Below the pieces are notes generated by a model. It worked only from the letters and a program-made list of their open reading frames with translations, did not search any database and was not told where the DNA came from. A stretch of DNA of 64,000 nucleotides from Nitrospiraceae bacterium UBA2600. Lineage in GTDB: Bacteria; Nitrospirota; Thermodesulfovibrionia; Thermodesulfovibrionales; Thermodesulfovibrionaceae. Location of the stretch: NCBI GenBank assembly GCA_002339325.1, contig DDKK01000001.1, positions 62,001 to 126,000 of the forward strand, given 5' to 3'. Each line of letters begins with the position of its first letter. The first letter of the stretch is position 1. The position numbers and the translations under genes are program-made. Below, in pieces: positions 41,824 through 49,542 of the stretch.

Positions 41824-42497
41824 ATATACATATCCTCCCTGTTTGTGTACAAAACTGTTCCATCGGACATTACAACGGCTTTAATAGGCACAGAGCGAAT
41901 ATAGAGCGTGGAAGGTTGATTTTTACCGTAGTATCTTAGCGATATAGTATTAACATAGTTTCTTGTTTCTGGAATATTGGGGATTCTTCCGACCGATGCT
42001 ACAAGATTTGGACCTGCATTATAGGCAGCTAAGGCAAGGGATATGTCTCCACCAAAACGGCCAAGGAGATACTTCATATATCTTATTCCACCATCTATGT
42101 TTTCTTGCGGGTCAAAGGGATTTTTAACTCCCATCAAAATAGCTGTTGCAGGCATAAGCTGCATAATTCCCATTGCTCCTTTAGGTGATATGGCATTTAC
42201 ATTCCAGCCTGACTCCATTCTTATCATTTCCTTTATAAGTTTTGCATCAACGCCGTATAATTTACATTTTTCTTCAACAATCCTTTCAAGCTCTAAACGT
42301 GAATAGCCTATTCCTGAATTCGATTCAAATTTAGTAAGATTGACCTTTGATTTTTTCCCCGGAATTTTCTTAATAGAATTCTCGCAGAGGTTAGTGTAAA
42401 CAACCTCTCCATCTATTGTTTTTAAGCAAATCTTCTCTGCTGCCAGTAAATCTGCGAAAAACAGAAAAAATAAGAAAATTAGCAAATGTATAAACAT
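41805..42497 (-). CDS. Secreted lytic transglycosylase with N-terminal CX13C module
   Basis: A 230-residue peptidoglycan-cleaving enzyme with a signal peptide (hydrophobic 4-18, cut near LLA-AE). Residues about 24-40 form a small module with Cys24 and Cys38, resembling DUF4124-type starts. The SLT domain follows from about 72, with the catalytic Glu95 in RMESGWN, the GAMGIMQLMPAT signature and AAYNAGP. The module matches the start of the cysteine-rich protein at 43184-43534. It is the first gene of the run with nadA and midA. Confidence 0.92.
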   Translation of the reverse strand: MFIHLLIFLFFLFFADLLAAEKICLKTIDGEVVYTNLCENSIKKIPGKKSKVNLTKFESNSGIGYSRLELERIVEEKCKLYGVDAKLIKEMIRMESGWNVNAISPKGAMGIMQLMPATAILMGVKNPFDPQENIDGGIRYMKYLLGRFGGDISLALAAYNAGPNLVASVGRIPNIPETRNYVNTISLRYYGKNQPSTLYIRSVPIKAVVMSDGTVLYTNREDMYIWSRRW

Positions 42498-42571
42498 GTA
42501 AAATTATAGCAAAAGGAAAAACATATTTCAAAATTAAACTGTTATCAGGTAGTGTAAAATTGAAAAAGAAA

Positions 42572-43112
42572 GGGTGTGTCCTCCATTAATCAAACAAAAT
42601 CACACTTTAAAAAATGAGGAATACACCCATACGAAAAGCTTCTGACTAATTTAATATGGAAAGAATTTAAACAAAGCCTCTAAGAATCATGCCGGGAGGA
42701 ATTAGAAGAGAGGATGAAATTGATAAAGAAGAGATTTATAGAAGCAGCCTTAGAGGAAGAAATAACTTTTTATACGAAAGCACAAAGATACGAAAGAAGT
42801 TCTTAGAGAGCCGAAAGAGGAAATGGCGCCACTGGAAGAGATACATCATACTTAAGGAAGGAAAACTTCAGATAAAAACCAGGTTAAGAGAGACAGGATT
42901 TCAGAGCAATAAATCAGATACTCAAGCAAATATTCCTCTATGAGGCATTGACCCGTATAGAAAGATCCTTCAGAGAGGTAAGGAGAAGAACGAGGACAAT
43001 GAGCTATTTTAACAATGTTAAGAACTTTGAAAGAATAGTTGTTGCAGTAATAAGTCATATCAATGATAAGTGGGAGGATACACCCATTGATGAATTTACA
43101 AAGAAATATTGA
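42572..43112 (-). mobile_element. Terminal inverted-repeat pair bounding a decayed insertion sequence
   Basis: GGGTGTGTCCTCC at 42572-42584 is matched in inverted orientation by GGAGGATACACCC at 43073-43085 (12 of 13 positions). A further inverted copy, GAGGAATACACCC, lies at 42616-42628, just before the transposase remnant begins. The right copy lies 24 bases before the remnant's stop. Orientation of the element follows the plus-strand transposase remnant; the strand is given arbitrarily because the repeats are symmetric. Confidence 0.6.
42630..43112 (+). pseudogene. IS256/Mutator-family transposase remnant (internal stops and deletion)
   Basis: One plus-strand frame shows an N-terminal transposase part (ELEERMKLIKKRFIEAALE, then EITFYTKAQRYERSS) and a C-terminal part (IERSFREVRRRTRTMSYFNN, then ERIVVAVISHINDKW) typical of the IS256 family. 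In-frame stops occur at 42681, 42804, 42873 and 42885. Only about 160 codons remain of the roughly 400 expected, so the central catalytic domain is missing. The element cannot make transposase. The remnant occupies most of the gap between the lytic transglycosylase and the cysteine-rich protein. Confidence 0.78.
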
Positions 43113-43183
43113 CATTACCTATTTTTTTGTGATATTTTTTGTTAAAAAACAAAAGTCAAAAAGGAGGTGTAAAGTTTAGGCAA

Positions 43184-43534
43184 ATGAAAAATTTTTCTTT
43201 ATTTTTTTTAAATTTATTAATTACGGTAGGATTATTTTTTAATTTCCCCAATATGACACTTGCTGAGACATTTTGTGAAAAGATTGTTGATGGTAAAAAA
43301 ATTATTACTAACGTTTGCGAAAGAGGTAATACCATAGAAAAACCGATAGAAGTTATAAAAGTCTCCTGTTACGAAAATTGCTTTAAAGTGCATGGAAATT
43401 CTAGTTATTGTAAGGAACAATGCAAGGCACCCTCCTCTTCAATTGATGATTATTGTTATAAGAATTGCATAAAAGAGGGCAATGGGAAAGATGTATGTAT
43501 AAATAAATGTTCAAACCCTTGGCAGAGATGGTAA
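43184..43534 (+). CDS. Secreted cysteine-rich protein with twin CX3C repeats
   Basis: A 116-residue protein with a signal peptide (hydrophobic 5-22, likely cut after TLA). The first module, Cys31-x13-Cys45, matches the start of the nearby lytic transglycosylase. Then two tandem units of identical spacing occur: Cys62-x3-Cys66-x9-Cys76-x3-Cys80 and Cys91-x3-Cys95-x9-Cys105-x3-Cys109. This spacing suggests disulfide-linked helical hairpins. The ATG at 43184 was chosen because the hydrophobic signal starts there; an in-frame TTG at 43139 precedes the GGAGG at 43162-43166. No family is recognised. Confidence 0.75.
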   Translation: MKNFSLFFLNLLITVGLFFNFPNMTLAETFCEKIVDGKKIITNVCERGNTIEKPIEVIKVSCYENCFKVHGNSSYCKEQCKAPSSSIDDYCYKNCIKEGNGKDVCINKCSNPWQRW

Positions 43535-43825
43535 AGAGTAAAGGCAAGTTACAAAAAAAATTATGTAAGGTATAAGCATATCACAATATTTATGTGTTAT
43601 ATCGACTCTTGACTAATAAAGATTAAGTCAATATTCTAACGTCTATCACTAGATAATGTTTTAATTTTTTATATTTTTTAACGTCTAAAAATGTTTAATC
43701 TTATTACTTTGTAAAATATCTTAATAGCATTAGGATATTTGAAGCATCTTTTATTGAATTTTTCTTAGTCATAAATATTTAGTTCTTCAACAATTTCCAT
43801 ATCGCCACGATTAGGTGAAAAATTT

Positions 43826-44449
43826 TCAGCTATCATATAATTTCAAAATTCCGTTGATAAATTTTTCTTTGCCACCATATGATGGATGTCTGATGTAGAT
43901 TATATTTTTATAAGGAAATAATTCATTCAATACTCTTTCACCAACGCATCCCAGAGAACAAAGTTTTTCTGGTTTAAATAGGTCATAAATAATTTTTAAA
44001 TATTCCTTACCTTCTTCTATTTCTGATCGATTGGGCTTCCTATTGCTTTCAGGCATTTCTTTTTTATGTGGATGAAACGGAAAAGCATTCCATAAAATAG
44101 GAACAGGTTTGTTATAACTCGCCAGAAAATTCCAGAAGATTGTTGCCGTATTTTCAGACACTATTTGGTGAAGTTTAATTTCGTTTCCTATCTCTTTAAA
44201 TATTTTAATTTTACGCTGAAAATTTATTATGACTTTTCCGCTAGTAAGTGGTATCCCTGTTAATCTACATCCTCTGTATCCAGGTGCTTCACCAATTAGT
44301 AAAATTTTAGAGTTATTCTTAATAAGATACTCGAGATATAATCTTAAATTATTGAGAATATTTTTATCTTGATATTGATTGAAAACCGTATTAGAGGATT
44401 TTCTTCTTGATAAACTATCTAATAAACCCTGTAACAATATAGATTGCAT
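43826..44449 (-). CDS. Uracil-DNA glycosylase superfamily protein
   Basis: A 207-residue protein. Motif A-like LLIGEAPGYRGCRLTGIPLT and motif B-like IRHPSYGGKEKF (His-Pro-Ser) are in the right order and spacing for the UDG fold. The classical Asp or Glu at the end of motif A is Glu-Ala-Pro here. There are no four cysteines for the cluster of families 4 and 5. It is probably a DNA-repair glycosylase or an inactive relative. It sits in an AT-rich region with gene remnants on one side. The 291 bases from 43535 hold no gene I can support. Confidence 0.75.
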   Translation of the reverse strand: MQSILLQGLLDSLSRRKSSNTVFNQYQDKNILNNLRLYLEYLIKNNSKILLIGEAPGYRGCRLTGIPLTSGKVIINFQRKIKIFKEIGNEIKLHQIVSENTATIFWNFLASYNKPVPILWNAFPFHPHKKEMPESNRKPNRSEIEEGKEYLKIIYDLFKPEKLCSLGCVGERVLNELFPYKNIIYIRHPSYGGKEKFINGILKLYDS

Positions 44450-44521
44450 CTATGCCTCACGGAATGACCTATATCTGACCGTATCAGTATCGCTATATGA
44501 GTCTGAAAGAAGTCCACATAC

Positions 44522-44734
44522 CTAATTTTCAGAAGGAGCTATTCTTATATTATGTAAAGCTACAGATAATAGTAATCTTGCCAACTCCAAAAGAGCAAGA
44601 TTTTCTATAGTTGACGCAGGAATAAGTTTATCCATTAATTCAATCACTCTTAAAATGTGTTTTTCATCATGTAGTAGTATTATAAAATTTTTTATAAAAG
44701 CAAGCCAAAAAACGCCGAATGGTTTATTTATGAT
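44522..44734 (-). pseudogene. Open reading remnant without a start, unknown origin
   Basis: On the minus strand 70 codons are open between a TAG (44737-44735) and a TAG (44524-44522). The frame reads protein-like, with segments such as FWLAFIKNFIILLHDEKHIL and LELARLLLSVALHNIRIAPS, but has no good start and no ribosome site. The remaining part of the 413-base gap 44450-44862 has only short frames (for example 44784-44849 plus, ending AELDERLTSESIARYALKFE). I read this gap as debris of former genes. Confidence 0.3.
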
Positions 44735-44862
44735 CTAATTTATCTTTTTAAAAACTATATCTTTATGTAAAATACATCAAAATTTTGGCAGAGTTGGATG
44801 AAAGGCTCACATCGGAGAGTATTGCAAGGTATGCTTTAAAGTTTGAATAATAGGTTTTTGCT

Positions 44863-45255
44863 ATGATTTACTTACGTGGGCATCATCTGATATGTTTGCA
44901 TTTCTTTACGGGAGAGGGATATAACAAAGCATTTGTTGAAAACCTTTATACTGTCATTGATAGAGCAAAAGATGAAATTATCTTTGTTGCTGAAGGAGCA
45001 GATGAAATATGTAAAAAATGTCCCCATCTTATAAACAATATCTGCAAGGATGAAAAAGAAATAGCAGAAATGGATAAAACTGCCTTGGAATTGCTAAAAC
45101 TTAAAACAACCTATAATGTTTCATGGGAGGAAATAAAGAAAAAACTATCTGAAATCTTTAATCATTGGTATGAGCTTTATTGCATTCCTTGCATTTATCT
45201 TGATGTTTGCTCAAAAACTTCGCTATTTAAGTCTCTTAGGAATAGTTCTATCTGA
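44863..45255 (+). CDS. DUF1284 protein (iron-sulfur binding type)
   Basis: A 130-residue protein with the DUF1284 pattern: LRGHHLICLHFFTGEGYNKAF at the start, a conserved Asp-Glu-Ile-Cys segment, then CKKCPHLINNICKDE, and a later pair in YCIPCIYLDVC. The Cys-rich arrangement is consistent with an Fe-S or zinc site. Function unknown. The last 33 bases overlap the convergent gene at 45223-45546. Confidence 0.78.
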   Translation: MIYLRGHHLICLHFFTGEGYNKAFVENLYTVIDRAKDEIIFVAEGADEICKKCPHLINNICKDEKEIAEMDKTALELLKLKTTYNVSWEEIKKKLSEIFNHWYELYCIPCIYLDVCSKTSLFKSLRNSSI

Positions 45256-45546
45256 TAAACTTCTTTTTGAATCAATCCTTTCTTTATAGAACTTTATTGA
45301 ATCTTCCACACCCTTCAACCCTTCAGCGTATATGTATCTTAAATATCCTTCAGTTCTATATGAGGTAATAGTTCTCAGTCTTTCTTTGAGAGTTAAAAAG
45401 TAGCAGTAATAAAAAAGGTCTTCGTCAGGAGCGTAACCATCCTTGTAAACAGCTTCATTTACTTTGTTAAGAAAGTAATACTGCTCTGAGGGAGATAACT
45501 CCTTCAAAAACTTTCTTGCAGTCTCTCTATCAAAAAATTCTGCCAT
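45223..45546 (-). CDS. Uncharacterised protein (107 residues)
   Basis: I do not recognise a family. The protein is mostly helical and charged, with a Tyr-rich centre (FYYCYFLTLKERLRTITSYR), and shows no signal peptide or membrane segment. A TATAAT box (45560-45555, minus strand) ends 8 bases before the ATG, so the message is probably leaderless. The upstream gene at 45561-46223 ends 14 bases before, so the promoter overlaps its stop region. Real, given its length and promoter, but function unknown. Confidence 0.6.
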   Translation of the reverse strand: MAEFFDRETARKFLKELSPSEQYYFLNKVNEAVYKDGYAPDEDLFYYCYFLTLKERLRTITSYRTEGYLRYIYAEGLKGVEDSIKFYKERIDSKRSLSDRTIPKRLK

Positions 45547-45560
45547 TGTTATTGATTATA

Positions 45561-46223
45561 TTAAAACATACCTCTTATCAATTTAGTTATTCTCAAAAGC
45601 TCTCTTACTTCTTGTTCCCAAGATTCAGTTCTGTATGGTGAAATTCTCTCTATTAAAATATTTGAACCCGTTGAACGAATCACAACATTGCCACACTGCT
45701 GCAAAACATTATAAAAATCACTATGAAAGGTTGGTGTAAAGCTATTTTTGTGAATATAAAGTTCCGAATACTTTATTGATTGGTCAGAAAAATGATGTTC
45801 AACTTTATTGAATCCTGAGGATGAGAGGGATAATTCATTACCCTTGCGAAGGATATTAACAATCTTGCCTTTTATTGAGGGTATATGAAAGAGAATCCAT
45901 CTTCCAGTTTTTACTCTTTGAGGTATTACTGCTATTAGTGCATTGTTATCACCCTCTGTATTTGAAACCCAGCAAATAATTAAATCATCCTGTGGTCTCT
46001 GGAATGCCTGTTCTATGAAAACTGGATAAGGAACAGTCGCTTTAAAGGCTTCTTTGAGGGGTTGAATTTTAGTGTCTGACAAATCCAAATTTATAAAGCC
46101 TTCATGGGACAAAGCCTTGTTAATAGGGATGGCGACTTTTTGATTGGGCTTCCTCTTGCCAAAAAATAACACAAGAATAAAAACTACAAAAGCTAACAAT
46201 ATTCCTAATAAACCCTCAATCAT
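45561..46223 (-). CDS. Membrane-anchored protein of unknown function (220 residues)
   Basis: An N-terminal transmembrane helix (about 3-20, GLLGILLAFVVFILVLFFG) is followed by basic residues, then a soluble beta-rich domain with no motif I recognise. The N-in orientation suggested by KRKPNQK after the helix places the domain in the cytoplasm. It starts 20 bases from the divergent gene at 46244. The codon use and composition look like its neighbours. No function is proposed. Confidence 0.6.
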   Translation of the reverse strand: MIEGLLGILLAFVVFILVLFFGKRKPNQKVAIPINKALSHEGFINLDLSDTKIQPLKEAFKATVPYPVFIEQAFQRPQDDLIICWVSNTEGDNNALIAVIPQRVKTGRWILFHIPSIKGKIVNILRKGNELSLSSSGFNKVEHHFSDQSIKYSELYIHKNSFTPTFHSDFYNVLQQCGNVVIRSTGSNILIERISPYRTESWEQEVRELLRITKLIRGMF

Positions 46224-46243
46224 TGTTCAATCTAATCTAACAC

Positions 46244-47302
46244 ATGTTTACCATAAAACTTAAACCTTTATTCATATCCAGAAAAAAGTTTGTAAAAATT
46301 TGCCTCAAAGTCCTATATTTATTAATGCCTGATGAAGTCAATGTTGTTTTTTCATCACATAGAGTTGAGTTTTTGTCATCAATTTATGATTGGATGAAGC
46401 AATCTGACTTTATAATTCTTGAAGAAGCTCCAAATGAAATGTTCAGGAAAATGCTCAAAGAGGAAATCTCTATTGAGGAATATCTTGAAGAAGAGATTTT
46501 TGAATTTCCTGAGTTTTCCTACCGATTCTATGAAATTCTCAAGAAACTTTACAGAAATGGAAAGGAGATAGTACAAATTGAACCCTATATGCAGAAACTT
46601 TTAAAAATTTATGATTTGTTTTCTGACGGGAAAATGCCTCAGGATATAGAAAAAATTGCAGAATTGAAAGATGTCTATGAAGTGGAGAAGAAAGCAACAA
46701 GAGAATTGATAGATTTCTATGAGGCATCAATAAGTAACCCCTTTAATGAAATAGTTGAGACAGTAAAAAAATTTGCTATGGCTGATGCTGAAAGATTTCG
46801 TATCCGCGATAGTCTTCGCGCTAATGCAATTTTAGACTCATTGCCTCAGAAGGGTAAAGTTTTTATTGAAGCCGGTGCTATTCATCAGTATTTAAGCAAA
46901 TTGCTTTCTGAGAAATTAGTAAATCATTGTAAGATAAATAAGGTTTTTTCATTAGAAAATACAGTAAAAGAACTCACTGGCAAAAGATGGCTCTTTCCAC
47001 CGGGAGACATTCTTACCCTTCGGTACATTTTCAACAAAAGGGAGAATGAAGAGTGGGAAAATCTTCTCTCTGCAAGGTCACTTATCTACATAATGCTAAT
47101 TGAAAAAGAAGAGATGCTTCCCAAAGAGACAAATAAAACTCCCCATCTTATTGATGAGATTAAAGTTGTAAGAATGGTCAATAAACTTTCTTTCAAGGAT
47201 TGTGAAAGGCTTTATAGGGAAATAAGATTTAAAAATAAAGAAAAAGCAAAAAGGATTGTTAATAACTTTGTTTTATCAAAACAGCAACCAATAGTGCTTT
47301 AG
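46244..47302 (+). CDS. Uncharacterised protein, possibly TIKI/ChaN/TraB-like
   Basis: A 352-residue soluble protein. The pattern VVFSSHRVEFLSSIYDWMK, then DFIILEEAPNEMF and later KVFIEAGAIHQYLSKLL resembles the EreA/ChaN/TraB-like fold, in which His and Glu residues near strand ends matter. That similarity is by eye and weak. The ATG at 46325 is a likely alternative start, because TTGTAA (46290-46295) and TATATT (46314-46319) would start transcription there. The 3' end overlaps the M28 peptidase gene by 44 bases in convergent orientation. Confidence 0.6.
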   Translation: MFTIKLKPLFISRKKFVKICLKVLYLLMPDEVNVVFSSHRVEFLSSIYDWMKQSDFIILEEAPNEMFRKMLKEEISIEEYLEEEIFEFPEFSYRFYEILKKLYRNGKEIVQIEPYMQKLLKIYDLFSDGKMPQDIEKIAELKDVYEVEKKATRELIDFYEASISNPFNEIVETVKKFAMADAERFRIRDSLRANAILDSLPQKGKVFIEAGAIHQYLSKLLSEKLVNHCKINKVFSLENTVKELTGKRWLFPPGDILTLRYIFNKRENEEWENLLSARSLIYIMLIEKEEMLPKETNKTPHLIDEIKVVRMVNKLSFKDCERLYREIRFKNKEKAKRIVNNFVLSKQQPIVL

Positions 47303-48143
47303 TAACATCCTCCATAAAGAAATAATTAAGCTTTTCAGGTGTGTCTTGAGAGGTATGATAATAGGGATTTCTGAACATGGCTGTATCAGTAAGCATTACT
47401 GCCTGAAAACCTGCATCCCAGAAAGGTGCATGGTCACTAAATCTCGTTTCAAGGGATAGCCAGCCATTGAGTGGAACTTTATGTGTAATAAGGTTAAGTG
47501 AAGGAACAAAGGTTTCTGCCTGTTCAAAAAGCTCCAAAAGAGCATTTGATTTCCCATTTCCCACAACGCCAAGAAAATTTCCCACATCTGGTCCTTTTGT
47601 AAAAGCAGGAAGTTTTTGTGAGTCCTTCATCTCTGAAAAATAACCCACTGATTCAAGTATCAATGCTTTATATCTGTGCCCAAGCTTTTTTAATTTTTTT
47701 ACAAATTGACTACTTCCGATTATGAATTTAAGGTCAAAAGACTGGGGTTCTTCAAGGGTAAAGGCAACAAATTTTATCTTTTCAGCAATTGGAGTCTCTC
47801 TAATAACTCTTGCTACTTCAAGCATTACAGCCACACCGCTTGCATTGTCATCAGCACCGGGAGAACCTATAGCAGAGTCATAGTGTGCACCAATCAATAA
47901 CCAGTCTTTGTTTGAGTTAATACCCTTTAGAGTAGCTATGATATTTTTGTATTCCTTGCCATTATAGGAAAATCCATCAATTTCAACAATATAGCCGTAT
48001 TCTCTAAATCTATCTTCAACAAAGTTTGCTACTGACAAGAGGGCTTCGTAGTTATACCAACCATGTCTTGGAATAGATATTGATTGAACAATATTCTTAA
48101 GGTTATTCTGCTCTACTTTTTCTAAGAACCTTTCAATATCCAT
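47259..48143 (-). CDS. M28-family zinc aminopeptidase-like protein
   Basis: A 294-residue co-catalytic metallopeptidase. Visible metal and catalytic motifs are GAHYDS (His, Asp), GADDNASG (bridging Asp), AFTLEEPQ (catalytic Glu and metal Glu), and the C-terminal YHTSQDTPEKL with the last His. There is no signal peptide, so it would act in the cytoplasm. It is the last gene of the long minus-strand run. It overlaps the DUF488 gene by 11 bases upstream and the convergent gene at 46244-47302 by 44 bases. Confidence 0.88.
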   Translation of the reverse strand: MDIERFLEKVEQNNLKNIVQSISIPRHGWYNYEALLSVANFVEDRFREYGYIVEIDGFSYNGKEYKNIIATLKGINSNKDWLLIGAHYDSAIGSPGADDNASGVAVMLEVARVIRETPIAEKIKFVAFTLEEPQSFDLKFIIGSSQFVKKLKKLGHRYKALILESVGYFSEMKDSQKLPAFTKGPDVGNFLGVVGNGKSNALLELFEQAETFVPSLNLITHKVPLNGWLSLETRFSDHAPFWDAGFQAVMLTDTAMFRNPYYHTSQDTPEKLNYFFMEDVTKALLVAVLIKQSY

Positions 48144-48615
48144 TTAATCTTTCAAATTCTATGGATTTTTGCTCTAAAACTGCTTTTTTATGCTCATAGA
48201 TTCTTTCTTTTTCAACTATATGCAAGACTTTCCACCCTCTTTTAGTAAGCACCTCAGAAATAAATCTTCTATGACAGCGAAAGAAGAGCTTTTCTGCACA
48301 TAAAAATACTGATAAACTACGTCCTGCAATTTCTTCAAGTTTTTCAATTCCTTTTGCAAATTCTTCTGTTTTAGTATAATTCTCATAGCCGCCTTTTCTG
48401 AAGCCACCAAGTTCCTTTCCCAAAGAGACATATCTGATTCCTTCTTTTTCTAAAGTTTCTATGAGTCTTTCCGAATTGAAATGAGGAAATTTTTTTGATT
48501 GCGGGAAGCTTCTTACATCTATAGCTGTCTTTATTCGGTACTTTTCTAAAATTTCTATGAACTCATCAATTGAACGGTTACTTGTGCCAATTGTATAAAT
48601 CAGTTTTTCAGACAA
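48133..48615 (-). CDS. DUF488 protein
   Basis: A 160-residue protein with the DUF488 signature: YTIGTSNRSIDEFIEILEKY, then AIDVRSFPQSKKFPHFNSER, and LCAEKLFFRCHRRFISEVL near the end with conserved Cys-Glu and Cys-His-Arg. Family members are widespread; their function is unknown, though a nucleic-acid-related role has been suggested. It overlaps the nitroreductase gene by 8 bases and the M28 gene by 11, so it lies inside the operon. Confidence 0.88.
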   Translation of the reverse strand: MSEKLIYTIGTSNRSIDEFIEILEKYRIKTAIDVRSFPQSKKFPHFNSERLIETLEKEGIRYVSLGKELGGFRKGGYENYTKTEEFAKGIEKLEEIAGRSLSVFLCAEKLFFRCHRRFISEVLTKRGWKVLHIVEKERIYEHKKAVLEQKSIEFERLNGY

Positions 48616-49114
48616 TTTTTATTATTGCTTCATCAAGGCTCTTTATTTTCTTCGATGATGGTGTCTCATCGGGATAACCAATTCCTATACAGGCAATAAT
48701 TCTTAAATTTTTTGGAACATCAAGTACCTGTCTTACATGATTTTCTCTTTCCATAGAGTCAGGATGATAAATTGCACCCCAGCATGCTCCTAAACCAATA
48801 GAATGAGCTTCAAGTAAAAGTGCCATAATTGCACATCCCATGTCTTCAAGCCAATGATTGCTTTTCTTTTCATCGGCTAAAGCCACTATGACATATGGTG
48901 CACCTTCAAGAAACTTTGTATATGGTTGAGCTTTGCTCAGTTGGGCAATTTTATCCTTTTCCTTAACAATTATAAAATACCAAGGTTGAGAGTTTCTTGC
49001 AGACGGTGCATACAGAGCAGCCTCTATGCACTTTTTAATTAAGTCTTCAGGCGGAATTTCATCTTTGTATTTTCTTATGCTTCTTCGGTTTTTTATGATA
49101 TCAAAAATATCCAT
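48608..49114 (-). CDS. Nitroreductase-family flavoprotein
   Basis: A 168-residue FMN oxidoreductase fold. The FMN-binding start IIKNRRSIRKYKDE and AALYAPSARNSQPWYFIIV are clear, as is GLGACWGAIYHP in the second half. Length is typical of the compact family members. The electron acceptor is unknown. It lies 12 bases after the LigD-phosphoesterase gene on the same strand. Confidence 0.92.
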   Translation of the reverse strand: MDIFDIIKNRRSIRKYKDEIPPEDLIKKCIEAALYAPSARNSQPWYFIIVKEKDKIAQLSKAQPYTKFLEGAPYVIVALADEKKSNHWLEDMGCAIMALLLEAHSIGLGACWGAIYHPDSMERENHVRQVLDVPKNLRIIACIGIGYPDETPSSKKIKSLDEAIIKIV

Positions 49115-49126
49115 AGATTGATTATA

Positions 49127-49540
49127 TCATGCCCGTGTTTTTAAAACGAAGTTGTAGTCTGCATATTCATCTTTTTTCTTTATAAGTAACCATTGGTCTG
49201 GCTTTGCCTTGGTCTTTATGAGCACAAATTTGCCCTTAAGCTTTTGCCCCTTAAGTCTAAACTCCCACTGCCCTTCCTCAATTGAGCCTTTCACTGTTTC
49301 ATATTCTCCACTGTCCCAGATGTAGACCTCGCCAGCACCATACTCACCCTCAGGAATAACACCCTCAAAGCTTCCATACTCAAGGTCATGGTCTTCTACC
49401 ATTATTGCAAGCCTCTTGTCATTAGGATTCATGGAAGGTCCTTTCGGAACTGCCCAAGATTTAAGAACTCCGTCTCTTTCAAGCCTAAAATCAAAGTGAA
49501 GCTGCCTTGCATGATGTTCGTGAACAACAAAATAAGGCAT
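49127..49540 (-). CDS. Stand-alone DNA ligase D-type 3'-phosphoesterase
   Basis: A 137-residue PE domain, the end-processing module that removes 3'-phosphate or 3'-ribonucleoside ends. The active-site segment HEHHARQLHFDFRLE holds the conserved His, Asp and Arg. PKGPSMNPNDKRLAI and VEDHDLEYGSFEG follow in the standard order. In many bacteria PE is fused to a polymerase and a ligase; here it is alone, as in archaea. It follows truD by 2 bases. Confidence 0.92.
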   Translation of the reverse strand: MPYFVVHEHHARQLHFDFRLERDGVLKSWAVPKGPSMNPNDKRLAIMVEDHDLEYGSFEGVIPEGEYGAGEVYIWDSGEYETVKGSIEEGQWEFRLKGQKLKGKFVLIKTKAKPDQWLLIKKKDEYADYNFVLKTRA

Positions 49541-49542
49541 GG

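Noticed and set aside
43735..43826. A 23-codon frame overlapping the UDG-like gene stop
   Set aside because: Too short, without its own ribosome site or conserved feature.
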